From Sterolibacterium sp964500605 (lineage in GTDB: Bacteria > Pseudomonadota > Gammaproteobacteria > Burkholderiales > Rhodocyclaceae), in the NCBI GenBank assembly GCA_964500605.1, contig CAZCOS010000012.1, positions 1 to 41,606 on the forward strand: DNA of 41,606 bases, written 5' to 3'. The notes below the pieces were generated by a model, which searched no databases, was not told the origin of the DNA, and saw only the letters and a list, made by a program, of their open reading frames with translations. Within the stretch, counting starts at the first letter, position 1. Each line of letters begins with the position of its first letter. This document shows, in pieces, positions 33,384 through 41,488 of this stretch. Position numbers and translations under genes: made by a program.

Positions 33384-34324
33384 GTGCCCCTCGCCGCCCG
33401 CCGCGCCGTCGGCTGGATGGCGTCCTCCTGCTCGACAAACCACTGGGCATGAGTTCCAACACAGCCTTGCAGGTCGCAAGACGGCTCTTCAATGCCGCTA
33501 AAGCCGGGCACACCGGCACGCTGGACCCCCTGGCTACGGGCCTTCTGCCGCTGTGCTTTGGTGAAGCCACCAAGTTTGCAGGTGAATTGCTCGATGCCGA
33601 CAAGGCTTACGAAGCCCTCATCCAATTAGGTGTGACCACGACGACGGCGGACGCTGAGGGTGAAGTGCTTGAAACCCGCCCCGTAGAGGTGAGCACAGAG
33701 CAGCTGGCCGAAGTGTTGCCGCGTTTTCTGGGTGAGATTCTTCAGGTTCCCCCGATGTATTCCGCCCTCAAACGCGATGGCAAGGCTCTCTACGAATATG
33801 CCCGGGTGGGGGTGACAGTAGAACGCCCGCCGCGCCGTGTGACGATCCACGAACTCCGTCTGATCGAGTTTTCGGGGGATCGCCTTTCCATTCATGTCGC
33901 CTGTAGCAAGGGCACTTACATTCGCACGCTGGCCGAGGATATCGGTCAGGCCTTGGGCTGTGGCGCACATCTGGCTGCCTTGCGGCGCACCCGCATCGGA
34001 TCACTGAACCTTTCGCAGGCCGTGACGCTGGAACGCATCGAAGCCGCAGAAGGTGCGGCGCGTGACGCATTGCTCTCCCCCGCGGATTCGCTGTTGGGAT
34101 GCCTTCCCCATCTTGTGCTAAACGACAGCCAGACACGCCGCTTCCAGCAAGGACAGACCTTGCGTCATCCGGACTGGAAGGATCAAAAAGGCCGCTGCAA
34201 GGTCTATGGCTCACGGGGCTTTCATGACTTTCTGGGATTGGCCGAAGCGGATGGATCGGGCTGCCTTCAACCGCGCCGACTCATCGCAGAGGTAAGCGAC
34301 AATGGCGGCTCCCCTGATTCTTGA
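33380..34324 (+). CDS. truB: tRNA pseudouridine(55) synthase TruB
   Basis: TruB makes pseudouridine 55 in the T loop of tRNAs. The 314-residue product has GVLLLDKPLGMSSNTALQ, the catalytic segment GHTGTLDPLATGLLPLC with the essential Asp, the YEALIQLGVTTTTADAEGEV strand region, QVPPMYSALKRDGKALYEYAR and CSKGTYIRTLAEDIGQALGC. A C-terminal region ending at 34324 resembles the PUA-like extension of proteobacterial TruB. It overlaps rbfA at its start. Its last 23 bases overlap the start of the dch gene in another frame. The usual downstream neighbour rpsO is missing here. Confidence 0.97.
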   Translation: MSAPRRPPRRRLDGVLLLDKPLGMSSNTALQVARRLFNAAKAGHTGTLDPLATGLLPLCFGEATKFAGELLDADKAYEALIQLGVTTTTADAEGEVLETRPVEVSTEQLAEVLPRFLGEILQVPPMYSALKRDGKALYEYARVGVTVERPPRRVTIHELRLIEFSGDRLSIHVACSKGTYIRTLAEDIGQALGCGAHLAALRRTRIGSLNLSQAVTLERIEAAEGAARDALLSPADSLLGCLPHLVLNDSQTRRFQQGQTLRHPDWKDQKGRCKVYGSRGFHDFLGLAEADGSGCLQPRRLIAEVSDNGGSPDS

Positions 34325-35075
34325 GGAATACCCCGAAGACGGGTTATTGGTCCTGACGCTTCAGCGTCCGCCCGTTCATGTTTTGAACATCGCACTGCTT
34401 GAAGGTCTCTCCACCTGTCTTGCGCGGGCAGCCAACGCCCCGAGCCTTCGCCTGCTGCTGCTCACGGCGCAGGGGGGGCGTTATTTTTCCGCCGGGGTGG
34501 ATGTGGCCGAACACGAGGCCGATCAGGTCGGAGTGATGTTGCCTCTGTTTCACAAGGTTATCCAGTGTCTGCGGAATTTCCCGTTGCCCACGGTTGCCGC
34601 ACTGAATGGCGATGCGCTGGGCGGCGGGCTGGAGCTGGCCCTAGCCTGTGATATGCGCTTGGCGGTTGAAACGGCAAGATTGGGACAGCCGGAAATTCGT
34701 CTGGGTGTTTTTGCCCCTGCTGCCGCCATCCTCTTGCCTCGTCTATTGCCGCCTGGGCTGGCCAATGAGCTGCTGATGGGCGGGGGCTTGCTGGAGTCCG
34801 CTCTGGCGCAGCAGCATGGTCTTCTGAACCGCGTTTTCAGCCCGGAGCAGTTTCAGGATGGTGTACGAACCTTCGTTCGGCCTTTTCTGGCCCTTTCTGC
34901 GGCGGCACAGCGGCAGAACAAGACTGCCCTGCTTGAAGCGAGTGAGCGGTCTTTTGATGAGGCCTTGCGCCATCTCGAAGCCCGCTATCTCGGCCCGTTG
35001 ATGGCGACACAGGATGCAAACGAAGGGCTGGCCGCCTTTCTGGAAAAGCGTCCTGCCCGCTGGCAGCATCGTTGA
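34302..35075 (+). CDS. dch: Cyclohexa-1,5-diene-1-carbonyl-CoA hydratase (Dch/BzdW)
   Basis: This crotonase-family enzyme adds water to the dienoyl-CoA made by benzoyl-CoA reductase, giving 6-hydroxycyclohex-1-ene-1-carbonyl-CoA. The 257-residue length equals that of known Dch proteins. Family features are RPPVHVLNIALLEGL, the oxyanion-hole region GRYFSAGVDVAEH, and ALNGDALGGGLELALACDMR followed by GQPEIRLGVFAPAAA, where ordinary enoyl-CoA hydratases have a second Glu and PE(I/V)xLGxxPG. The ATG at 34302 lies inside the end of truB (23-base overlap), with GAGG upstream. Assignment rests on the had and oah genes that follow as well as the sequence. A generic enoyl-CoA hydratase is the alternative. 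Confidence 0.85.
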   Translation: MAAPLILEEYPEDGLLVLTLQRPPVHVLNIALLEGLSTCLARAANAPSLRLLLLTAQGGRYFSAGVDVAEHEADQVGVMLPLFHKVIQCLRNFPLPTVAALNGDALGGGLELALACDMRLAVETARLGQPEIRLGVFAPAAAILLPRLLPPGLANELLMGGGLLESALAQQHGLLNRVFSPEQFQDGVRTFVRPFLALSAAAQRQNKTALLEASERSFDEALRHLEARYLGPLMATQDANEGLAAFLEKRPARWQHR

Positions 35076-35094
35076 GTATGGAGCAGGGAGGGGC

Positions 35095-36174
35095 ATGAAG
35101 GTGAGCGAAATGCGATGGACATGGCAGATGACCGCCCCGGGACAACTGGAGAAAATCGTCCTGCCCATGCCGACACTTGCCCCGGGCGAAGTGCTGGTGA
35201 AGGTGGAAGGTTGCGGCGTGTGTCATACCGATCTGGGCTTCTTGCAGGGGGATACGCCCACCTTGCAGACTCCACCCCTGACGCTGGGACATGAAATCTC
35301 CGGGGTCGTCACGGCCACCGCAGTTGATGTGGCGGGCTGGCTGGGGCGTGAGGTCATTGTCCCGGCGGTGTTGCCTTGCCATCAATGCGAAATTTGTCGC
35401 AGCGGACGCAGCAACCGTTGTCTGGCGCAAAAGATGCCGGGGAATTCCCTCGGGATTCATGGCGGCTTTGCCAGCCATCTCCCAGTTCCGGCTCGTGATC
35501 TGTGCGTCGTTGAAAGCCGTTTCGGGTTTGCGCTGGCTGAGCTGGCCGTGGTTGCCGATGCGGTCAGCACGCCCTATCAGGCCGCCCGCCGGGCGCGGCT
35601 TGCGCCTGGGGATCGCGTTATCGTCATCGGTGCGGGAGGGGGCGTGGGCGGCTTCATGGTGCAAATGGCGAAAGCCTGGGGGGCCGGGGCGGTGGTGGGA
35701 ATTGACACCCATGCCGGGCGGCTGGCGGCGATTTCGGATTTTGGACTGGATTACGCCCTGCATTCTGCAGGTAAAACGGTTGCGCAGATCAAGACGGAAT
35801 TCCGGCGGTACTGTGAATCGGCGGGCCTGCCGGCCAATATGGGCTGGAAGATTTTCGAGGTGAGCGGTAGCCCAGGTGGGCAGGAGGTGGCCCTGGCCTT
35901 GCTGGGCTTCGTGGGGCTAGTGGTGCAGGTGGGGTATGGTACGTCGGACCTGCGTTTCAACCCTTCCCGGCTGATGGCCCTGGATGCCGAAATCATTGGC
36001 ACTTGGGGCTGTGCCCCTGAACATTATCCGGCGGTGCGGGATTTATGTCTGGACGGACGCATAGCCCTGAAACCTTTTGTCGAGCTGCGACCAATGGATG
36101 ACATTATCGAAGTGTTTGACGCGGTCTCGCGGGGCGAAGGCTTGCGCCGGGTGATCCTGACGCCGGAACCCTGA
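35095..36174 (+). CDS. had: 6-hydroxycyclohex-1-ene-1-carbonyl-CoA dehydrogenase (Had/BzdX)
   Basis: Had is a zinc-dependent medium-chain alcohol dehydrogenase that oxidises the 6-hydroxy intermediate to 6-oxocyclohex-1-ene-1-carbonyl-CoA with NAD+. The 359-residue product shows the catalytic zinc ligands (GCGVCHTDLGF and TLGHEISGVV), the four-cysteine structural zinc site (CHQCEICRSGRSNRC) and the cofactor loop VIVIGAGGGVGGFMVQMAKA. The ATG at 35095 is chosen because GGGAGGGG precedes it and the family begins near this point. The gene follows dch by 19 bases and precedes oah by 33, as in benzoyl-CoA clusters of Azoarcus and Thauera. Confidence 0.9.
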   Translation: MKVSEMRWTWQMTAPGQLEKIVLPMPTLAPGEVLVKVEGCGVCHTDLGFLQGDTPTLQTPPLTLGHEISGVVTATAVDVAGWLGREVIVPAVLPCHQCEICRSGRSNRCLAQKMPGNSLGIHGGFASHLPVPARDLCVVESRFGFALAELAVVADAVSTPYQAARRARLAPGDRVIVIGAGGGVGGFMVQMAKAWGAGAVVGIDTHAGRLAAISDFGLDYALHSAGKTVAQIKTEFRRYCESAGLPANMGWKIFEVSGSPGGQEVALALLGFVGLVVQVGYGTSDLRFNPSRLMALDAEIIGTWGCAPEHYPAVRDLCLDGRIALKPFVELRPMDDIIEVFDAVSRGEGLRRVILTPEP

Positions 36175-36207
36175 CGATCGACGCTGAAATTTTCTGGAGG
36201 AAAAAGT

Positions 36208-37359
36208 ATGTCTCTCGATTGGCTACCCCGTGACCAGACCTTGAAAAACCACACTTTGTTTGGCGATGAACATTTTTCAGAAAACTCGCCAGGTGTGTGG
36301 TTCGAAAAACGCCCTGTGCTCGACCCGCAAGGACAGCCCGTGGAAGGCTTGTATTCCGCCTGGATTTGGCTCAACAACCCGTCCCAGCACAACGCTTACA
36401 CGACGGAAATGGTCAAAGGCGTCATTGCCGGATTCCAGCGGGCCTCGGGCGACCGCTCCGTCGTCGCGGCGGTGTTTGCAGCCAAGGGTGATAAAGCCTG
36501 GAGCAGTGGCGGCAATACGGCGGAATACGCAGCCTACTATTCCCGCAGGCCGCATGAGTATGGCGAATACATCGACTTGTTCAACCGGATGATCGACGGC
36601 ATCCTGGAATGCCGCAAGCCGGTAATCTGCCGGGCCAGCGGTATGCGGGTTGCGGGCGGGCAGGAAATCGGCCTGGCGGCGGATCTGACGGTTTCTTCCG
36701 ACCTGGCCTTGTATGGTCAGGCCGGGCCGCGCCACGGCTCTTCACCCGTCGGCGGTTCGACGGATTTCCTGCCCTGGTTCTTGAGTATCGAGGATGCCAT
36801 TTATAACTGTGTTTCGTGCGAACTCTGGAGCGCGTACAAGATGAAGCTGAAGGGGATGATCAGCAAGGTTGTACCTGTGCTCCGGGACGAACAGGGTGAA
36901 TGGCTGCGTAATCCGCTGGTGCGAACGGAGGAATGGCTCGAAGACGGCGAAATTGTTTATGGCGAGTTGATTGCACCGGAGCAACAGGCTGCAGCACGGG
37001 CACGGATGGCGCAGTGCAAGGTGGATTTCAGCCGGCTCGATGCGGAAATCGATAAGCTCATCTGGAACTTCACGCATCTGTTTCCGAATTGCTTGCAAAC
37101 TTCGCTTGACAGCATGCGGGCCAAGAAAAAATTCTTCTGGGACGCATCCAAGCACATGAACCGCCACTGGTTGCAGGCCAATATGAACAACGAAGCCTGG
37201 CTGGGCTTCAATGCCTTCAATACCCGCAAGCAGACCGGGCAGGAGACGATTGATTTCATCCGGCTGCGACAGTTGCTGGCACAGGGCGCGCCACTGGATG
37301 AAACGCTGATGGAGCAGGTGTTGTCCCGGCCAAAGCCGGGTTCAGAAAATCCCCAGTGA
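36208..37359 (+). CDS. oah: 6-oxocyclohex-1-ene-1-carbonyl-CoA hydrolase (Oah/BzdY)
   Basis: Oah performs hydrolytic ring cleavage of 6-oxocyclohex-1-ene-1-carbonyl-CoA, yielding 3-hydroxypimelyl-CoA. The 383-residue protein belongs to a distinctive crotonase branch. It has WLPRDQTLKNHTLFGDEHF at the N-terminus, YSAWIWLNNPSQHNAYTTEM, the oxyanion-hole segment KAWSSGGNTAEYAAYYSRRP, ASGMRVAGGQEIGLAADLT, QAGPRHGSSPVGGSTDFLPW and a long C-terminal helix-rich extension (MRAKKKFFWDASKHMNRHWL) absent from ordinary hydratases. A strong GGAGGA precedes the ATG. The last 18 bases overlap the end of a flavodoxin-like gene on the other strand. This is the most diagnostic marker of the dearomatising pathway in the window. 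Confidence 0.94.
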   Translation: MSLDWLPRDQTLKNHTLFGDEHFSENSPGVWFEKRPVLDPQGQPVEGLYSAWIWLNNPSQHNAYTTEMVKGVIAGFQRASGDRSVVAAVFAAKGDKAWSSGGNTAEYAAYYSRRPHEYGEYIDLFNRMIDGILECRKPVICRASGMRVAGGQEIGLAADLTVSSDLALYGQAGPRHGSSPVGGSTDFLPWFLSIEDAIYNCVSCELWSAYKMKLKGMISKVVPVLRDEQGEWLRNPLVRTEEWLEDGEIVYGELIAPEQQAAARARMAQCKVDFSRLDAEIDKLIWNFTHLFPNCLQTSLDSMRAKKKFFWDASKHMNRHWLQANMNNEAWLGFNAFNTRKQTGQETIDFIRLRQLLAQGAPLDETLMEQVLSRPKPGSENPQ

Positions 37360-37809
37360 CAAACCTGCGGCCAGGGCCGCCCCGAGCTCTTCGGCGGCGG
37401 AAAGATCCGCGGTCGTGATGGCTTTTCGAACGATGAGCGGTTCGGCTACGCGCTTCCATCCGTAGCCAGTAGCGATGCGCTCGACCTGGGTCACGGTACC
37501 TCGCCCGTCATTTCCGGCACTGACGAAAAGCGCGTAGGGCAAAGCGATGGTCTTGCCTTCGGCGGGGTAGTAGGTGCGGTCGAAAAAATCCTTGAGTGCG
37601 CCGGACATGGTGCCGAAGTTTTCCGGCGTGCCAAGGAGGAGTCCGTCGCAAGCGAGCAGATCATCGATCGTCGTGTCGAAGGCGAGTTTCAGGTGGGTGC
37701 TCACCCCGGTTTCCTGTTGCGCGCCGCGAAAGACGGCATCGGCCAGTTGCCCTGTGTGACCGCTCTGGGTGTGGTAGACGATCAGCAGCTGCGGATTAGA
37801 ACGACTCAT
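37342..37809 (-). CDS. Flavodoxin-like FMN protein / NAD(P)H-dependent oxidoreductase
   Basis: A 155-residue protein with a flavodoxin fold. It has the FMN phosphate-binding loop YHTQSGHTGQLADAV, a central LLLGTPENFGTMSGALKDFF that would contact the flavin ring, and YALFVSAGNDGRGTVTQVER. The sequence resembles WrbA/NADPH-dependent FMN reductase-like proteins rather than a long-chain electron-carrier flavodoxin. The start at 37809 overlaps the stop of the RluF-like gene by 14 bases, so the two are likely co-transcribed. Its 3' end overlaps oah on the opposite strand. A link to the benzoyl-CoA pathway is not supported by orientation. Function is otherwise unknown. Confidence 0.85.
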   Translation of the reverse strand: MSRSNPQLLIVYHTQSGHTGQLADAVFRGAQQETGVSTHLKLAFDTTIDDLLACDGLLLGTPENFGTMSGALKDFFDRTYYPAEGKTIALPYALFVSAGNDGRGTVTQVERIATGYGWKRVAEPLIVRKAITTADLSAAEELGAALAAGLSLGIF

Positions 37810-38527
37810 CGTCGCGCAGATAACGCCATTGGCCTAGGGGGAGCTCGCCCAGACGGATTTTTCCGATGCGCACCCGTTTGAGGCCGGTGACGCGCAAGCC
37901 GACGAGTTCGCACATTCGGCGAATCTGGCGTTTGCGGCCTTCGCGCAACACGAAACGGAGTTGATCGTCGTTTTGCCAGCGAACCTGGGCCCGCTTGAGC
38001 TTTACGCCGTCGAGACTGAGTCCGTGATTGAGCTTGGCGAGTCCTTCTTCGCTGAGGCTGCCTGACACGCGGACGAGGTATTCCTTCTCGATCGTCGAAT
38101 CTTCTCCGATGAGCTGTTTGGCGATTCGCCCGTCTTGCGTTAGTACCAGCAGTCCTGTTGAGTCGATGTCGAGTCGTCCTGCAGGAGCCAGACCTTTCAA
38201 CTGTGCCGGGGAAAATCGCAGGGGAGAGGAGTCGCCTGCAAAACGGGTGGATGCGCCAATGAGGGTCACGGCGGGCTGATAACCCTGTTCTGCCTGACCA
38301 GAGACGTAGCCGACCGGTTTGTGTAACAGAAGCGTGACACGGGCCTGCTGCTGGCTGGCGGCTTCACGGCTGAGGGTGATTTTCTGCGTGGGCAGGGCTT
38401 TGCTGCCTAACGCAGTTACGCGAACCCCATCCAAGAAAACCCAGCCGCGTTCGATGTAGTCGTCTGCTTCACGACGCGAGCAGAGCCCTTGCTGGGCGAG
38501 AAGCTTGGAGATGCGAACGGGTTCCAT
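37796..38527 (-). CDS. RsuA/RluB-family pseudouridine synthase, RluF-like
   Basis: The product (243 residues) modifies rRNA by making pseudouridine. It has an N-terminal S4 RNA-binding domain (RISKLLAQQGLCSRREADDY), LHKPVGYVSGQ, the catalytic motif PAGRLDIDSTGLLVLTQDG with its Asp, EKEYLVRVSGSLSEEGL and the signature EGRKRQIRRMCELVGLRV. The ending LPLGQWRYLRDDESF and the KEYLV region look most like RluF (23S rRNA position 2604 in E. coli), but RluB, RluE and RsuA are close relatives. The gene lies 60 bases after rne on the same strand, separated from it by a strong terminator. Confidence 0.87.
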   Translation of the reverse strand: MEPVRISKLLAQQGLCSRREADDYIERGWVFLDGVRVTALGSKALPTQKITLSREAASQQQARVTLLLHKPVGYVSGQAEQGYQPAVTLIGASTRFAGDSSPLRFSPAQLKGLAPAGRLDIDSTGLLVLTQDGRIAKQLIGEDSTIEKEYLVRVSGSLSEEGLAKLNHGLSLDGVKLKRAQVRWQNDDQLRFVLREGRKRQIRRMCELVGLRVTGLKRVRIGKIRLGELPLGQWRYLRDDESF

Positions 38528-38542
38528 GAGGGGAGATCGTGG

Positions 38543-38580
38543 AAAAGCCGGGGTGAGTTTTGATGTTTGCCCCGGCTTTT
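38543..38580 (-). terminator. Strong symmetric terminator after rne
   Basis: AAAAGCCGGGG (38543-38553) and CCCCGGCTTTT (38570-38580) form a perfect 11-bp stem with a 16-base loop. A run of A on one side and T on the other lets it function in either direction. It sits eight bases after the rne stop. Confidence 0.88.
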
Positions 38581-38587
38581 CTTTGCC

Positions 38588-41488
38588 TTACTCGGCGCGG
38601 GTTTCTACCATTTGCAGCGGTTCGTTGGCGATGACCACGGCGGGGCGAGGTTTGCGCCCGAGCTTGACTGGCGGTTCGCTGATCGTCGGTGCAGCAGGGT
38701 GGGTCGCTGTTTCGATCATGACCAGCCCGACTTGTTCCAGCGAGGCCGCAGTTATGGCTGGGGCGGGCTGGGTGACTGGGAGGGGCGTAGGAGCCAGGTC
38801 AGCTGGCTTGATCTTGTCCGTCGGAGTGGGTTCCGAGGGGGATGATCCTGAAGATGCCGGTGATGCCAGGGAGGCTGCGACGAGGGGGGCTGATATTTCG
38901 GCCGCCTTGTCGGCCTCTAGAGGCGTGGGCAAATCATTTGGGGCCGGAGCTTCCTGCTGGGGTGAAACGAGCTCTGTCGCCGCTGCCATTGTCGTCTGCG
39001 GCGAGGAGGGTGCCGGTTCAACGATGGGGGGCAGTGCGAGAGAGGTTTCTACAGGGGCCGCTTCTCGATTTGCTTCGGTCAGCGGACTGCTGTTTGTTTC
39101 GCTCGCTTGCGCAGGCGAAGTGGCTGGAGCTGGAGAGTGGTGCTCTACGTTGCCTTCTGCAATGCTTTCTGCAGGTTTTTCGGTGCGTTCGCTACGTTCG
39201 CTACGTTCGCCACGTCCACCGCGGCGACCACGACGGCGATTGCCTTCGCGGGAAGCTGCCTCGCCTTGGTTTGGAGCGGCTGCGTCTATCCCTAGCCCTT
39301 CCGGCATGACCGTGGTTTCTGCGTGAGCGGATTCACTGACCGAGGCTTGGGCTCGGGGCTCGCGGGTTTGGCGTGGCTCACGGGAATCACGGGGCTCGCG
39401 GGGTTGACGAGGCTGGCGGGATTCGCGGTGATCGCGCGAATCCTGGGTTTCAGGATTGCGGTCGTCGCGTTTCTCGCCGCGCTGGCGGGCGGGTTTGGTC
39501 GTGGCGTCGATTTTGTCGTTCTTGTCGACGCCGGGAGCGGATTCCGAGGTGGTTTTGATCGGACGAGGTTCGCCACGTTCGCCACGTTCAGTGCGAGCGG
39601 CGTTTTCGCCGTTGCGTGATTGACGGCCACGGCCATTTCCGCCATTACCCGTATTTCCACGCCGTGAATCATTGCGCTCCCCACGTTCCCCCCGCCCTTC
39701 ACGGCGGGGACGTCCAGTCGTGGTGGGTGCCGGTTCGACAGTGGGTGCGGGTTCGGCGGGTTTCGAACCAATCAGCCAGGAAACAATGCGCGAGAAAAGG
39801 CCGGTTTGAGGGGAGGGTGTGGCTTGAGTCGGCTGGACAGCGGATTGTGCTGGCTTGGGCTCGACGATGGGAGCAGGCTGGCTGGGCGTGATGCCCTTGA
39901 CGGCAGCTTCAGGGCGGGCCGGGCGGCCTTCGGTTTGAGCGGAAGGCGGTGTGTAGGCCTCTTCGCTGGGGCTTTCGACCATTTTGTAGCTGGGCAGGAC
40001 GACATCTTCCTGATTGAGCTGGTCGTGACGCAGACGCACGATGCTGTGCTGCGGTGTTTCCATGTGGATATTGGGGATCAGCACCAGATTGACCTTGTGG
40101 CGCAGTTCGATCTTGGCAATATCCGAGCGTTTTTCGTTGAGCAGGAAGGTGGCGACATCAACGGGCATCTGGCAGTGCAAGGCCGCCGTGTTTTCCTTCA
40201 TGGCCTCTTCTTCAAGGATGCGCAGGATGTGGAGTGCTGAGGACTCGGTCGAGCGGGTGTGGCCCGTGCCATTGCAGCGGGGGCAGGGGATGTAGCTGGT
40301 TTCGGCGAGTGTCGGGCGCAGGCGTTGGCGCGAGAGTTCGAGCAGACCGAAGCGGCTGATCTTGCCGGTTTGTACGCGGGCTCGATCAAAACGTAGGGCG
40401 TCGCGCAGGCGGTTTTCGACTTCGCGCTGATTGCGCGTGGTTTCCATGTCGATGAAGTCGATGACGATGAGCCCCCCCAGATCGCGCAGGCGCAGTTGTC
40501 GGGCGATTTCGTCGGCGGCTTCGCAGTTGGTCTTGAAGGCCGTTTCTTCGATGTCAGCACCCTTGGTGGCCCGGCCGGAGTTCACGTCGACGGAAACCAG
40601 AGCTTCGGTGTGGTCGATGACGATGGCTCCACCTGATGGTAGGTTAACCTGACGCGAGTAGGCCGATTCGATTTGATGTTCGATCTGGAAACGGGAGAAG
40701 AGTGGCGTGTCGTCACTGTAGCGTTTGACGCGCGCGACATTGCCCGGCATGACATGCGACATGAATTGCTGGGCTTGTTCGAAAACATCTTCGGTGTCAA
40801 TGAGGATTTCACCGATTTCGGAATGAAAATAATCGCGAATGGCGCGGATGACGAGGCTGGATTCCTGGTAGATCAGGAAGGCCCCATTCTGGGAATGGGC
40901 TGCTCCTTCGATGGCGTTCCACAATTGCAGCAGGTAGTTCAAGTCCCATTGGAGTTCTTCAAAAGAGCGGCCGATGCCAGCGGTGCGGGCGATCAGGCTG
41001 GTTCCCTGTGGGACTTCGAGGCGGTCCATGATGTCGCGTAGTTCTTGACGCTCCTCGCCTTCGACACGACGCGAGACGCCGCCGCCGCGTGGGTTGTTGG
41101 GCATGAGCACCAGATAACGGCCCGCGAGGGAAATATAGGTGGTGAGTGCCGCGCCCTTGTTGCCCCGTTCGTCCTTGTCGACTTGAACGATGAGCTCTTG
41201 TCCGACCGCGAGGGCGTCCTGGATACGGGCCTTGGAAGGCTCGACATCCGGTTTGAAATAGGTGCGCGAGACTTCCTTGAAGGGCAGAAAACCGTGCCGT
41301 TCGTTGCCGTAGTCGACGAAGGCGGCTTCGAGGCTGGGTTCGATGCGGGTAATGACCGCTTTGTAGATGTTGCTCTTGCGTTGTTCCTTGGTGGCCGATT
41401 CGATGTCCAGATCAATCAGTTTCTGACCATCGACGATCGCGACGCGGAGTTCTTCGGCCTGCGTCGCATTGAAAAGCATGCGTTTCAT
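38588..41488 (-). CDS. rne: Ribonuclease E
   Basis: RNase E is the main endoribonuclease for mRNA decay and for rRNA and tRNA processing, and the scaffold of the degradosome. The 966-residue product begins MKRMLFNATQAEELRVAIVD. It has an S1 domain (~35-120), the 5' sensor region, the DNase I-like catalytic part with the metal-binding aspartates (VSVDVNSGRATKG and LIVIDFIDME) and the Zn-link cysteines (CPRCNGTGH). From about residue 520 the tail is disordered, rich in Pro, Ala, Arg, Glu and Gly, with Arg/Glu repeats likely to bind RNA. The ATG at 41488 follows GGGAG. An upstream in-frame GTG-type start at 41506 is less likely. PNPase, a degradosome partner, is encoded at 22772. Confidence 0.96.
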   Translation of the reverse strand: MKRMLFNATQAEELRVAIVDGQKLIDLDIESATKEQRKSNIYKAVITRIEPSLEAAFVDYGNERHGFLPFKEVSRTYFKPDVEPSKARIQDALAVGQELIVQVDKDERGNKGAALTTYISLAGRYLVLMPNNPRGGGVSRRVEGEERQELRDIMDRLEVPQGTSLIARTAGIGRSFEELQWDLNYLLQLWNAIEGAAHSQNGAFLIYQESSLVIRAIRDYFHSEIGEILIDTEDVFEQAQQFMSHVMPGNVARVKRYSDDTPLFSRFQIEHQIESAYSRQVNLPSGGAIVIDHTEALVSVDVNSGRATKGADIEETAFKTNCEAADEIARQLRLRDLGGLIVIDFIDMETTRNQREVENRLRDALRFDRARVQTGKISRFGLLELSRQRLRPTLAETSYIPCPRCNGTGHTRSTESSALHILRILEEEAMKENTAALHCQMPVDVATFLLNEKRSDIAKIELRHKVNLVLIPNIHMETPQHSIVRLRHDQLNQEDVVLPSYKMVESPSEEAYTPPSAQTEGRPARPEAAVKGITPSQPAPIVEPKPAQSAVQPTQATPSPQTGLFSRIVSWLIGSKPAEPAPTVEPAPTTTGRPRREGRGERGERNDSRRGNTGNGGNGRGRQSRNGENAARTERGERGEPRPIKTTSESAPGVDKNDKIDATTKPARQRGEKRDDRNPETQDSRDHRESRQPRQPREPRDSREPRQTREPRAQASVSESAHAETTVMPEGLGIDAAAPNQGEAASREGNRRRGRRGGRGERSERSERTEKPAESIAEGNVEHHSPAPATSPAQASETNSSPLTEANREAAPVETSLALPPIVEPAPSSPQTTMAAATELVSPQQEAPAPNDLPTPLEADKAAEISAPLVAASLASPASSGSSPSEPTPTDKIKPADLAPTPLPVTQPAPAITAASLEQVGLVMIETATHPAAPTISEPPVKLGRKPRPAVVIANEPLQMVETRAE
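39187..39213 (-). repeat. 9-base tandem repeat in the rne tail
   Basis: Three copies of GTTCGCTAC-like units (plus strand; the third is GTTCGCCAC) encode the Arg-Ser-Glu run RGERSERSERTEK. A related pair, GTTCGCCAC twice, occurs near 39569-39586. Such in-frame repeats can alter tail length without breaking the gene. Confidence 0.8.

Noticed and set aside
37342..37809. Flavodoxin as electron donor of the benzoyl-CoA pathway
   Set aside because: It is on the opposite strand, in an apparent unit with a pseudouridine synthase, and looks like a WrbA/FMN reductase rather than an electron-carrier flavodoxin.
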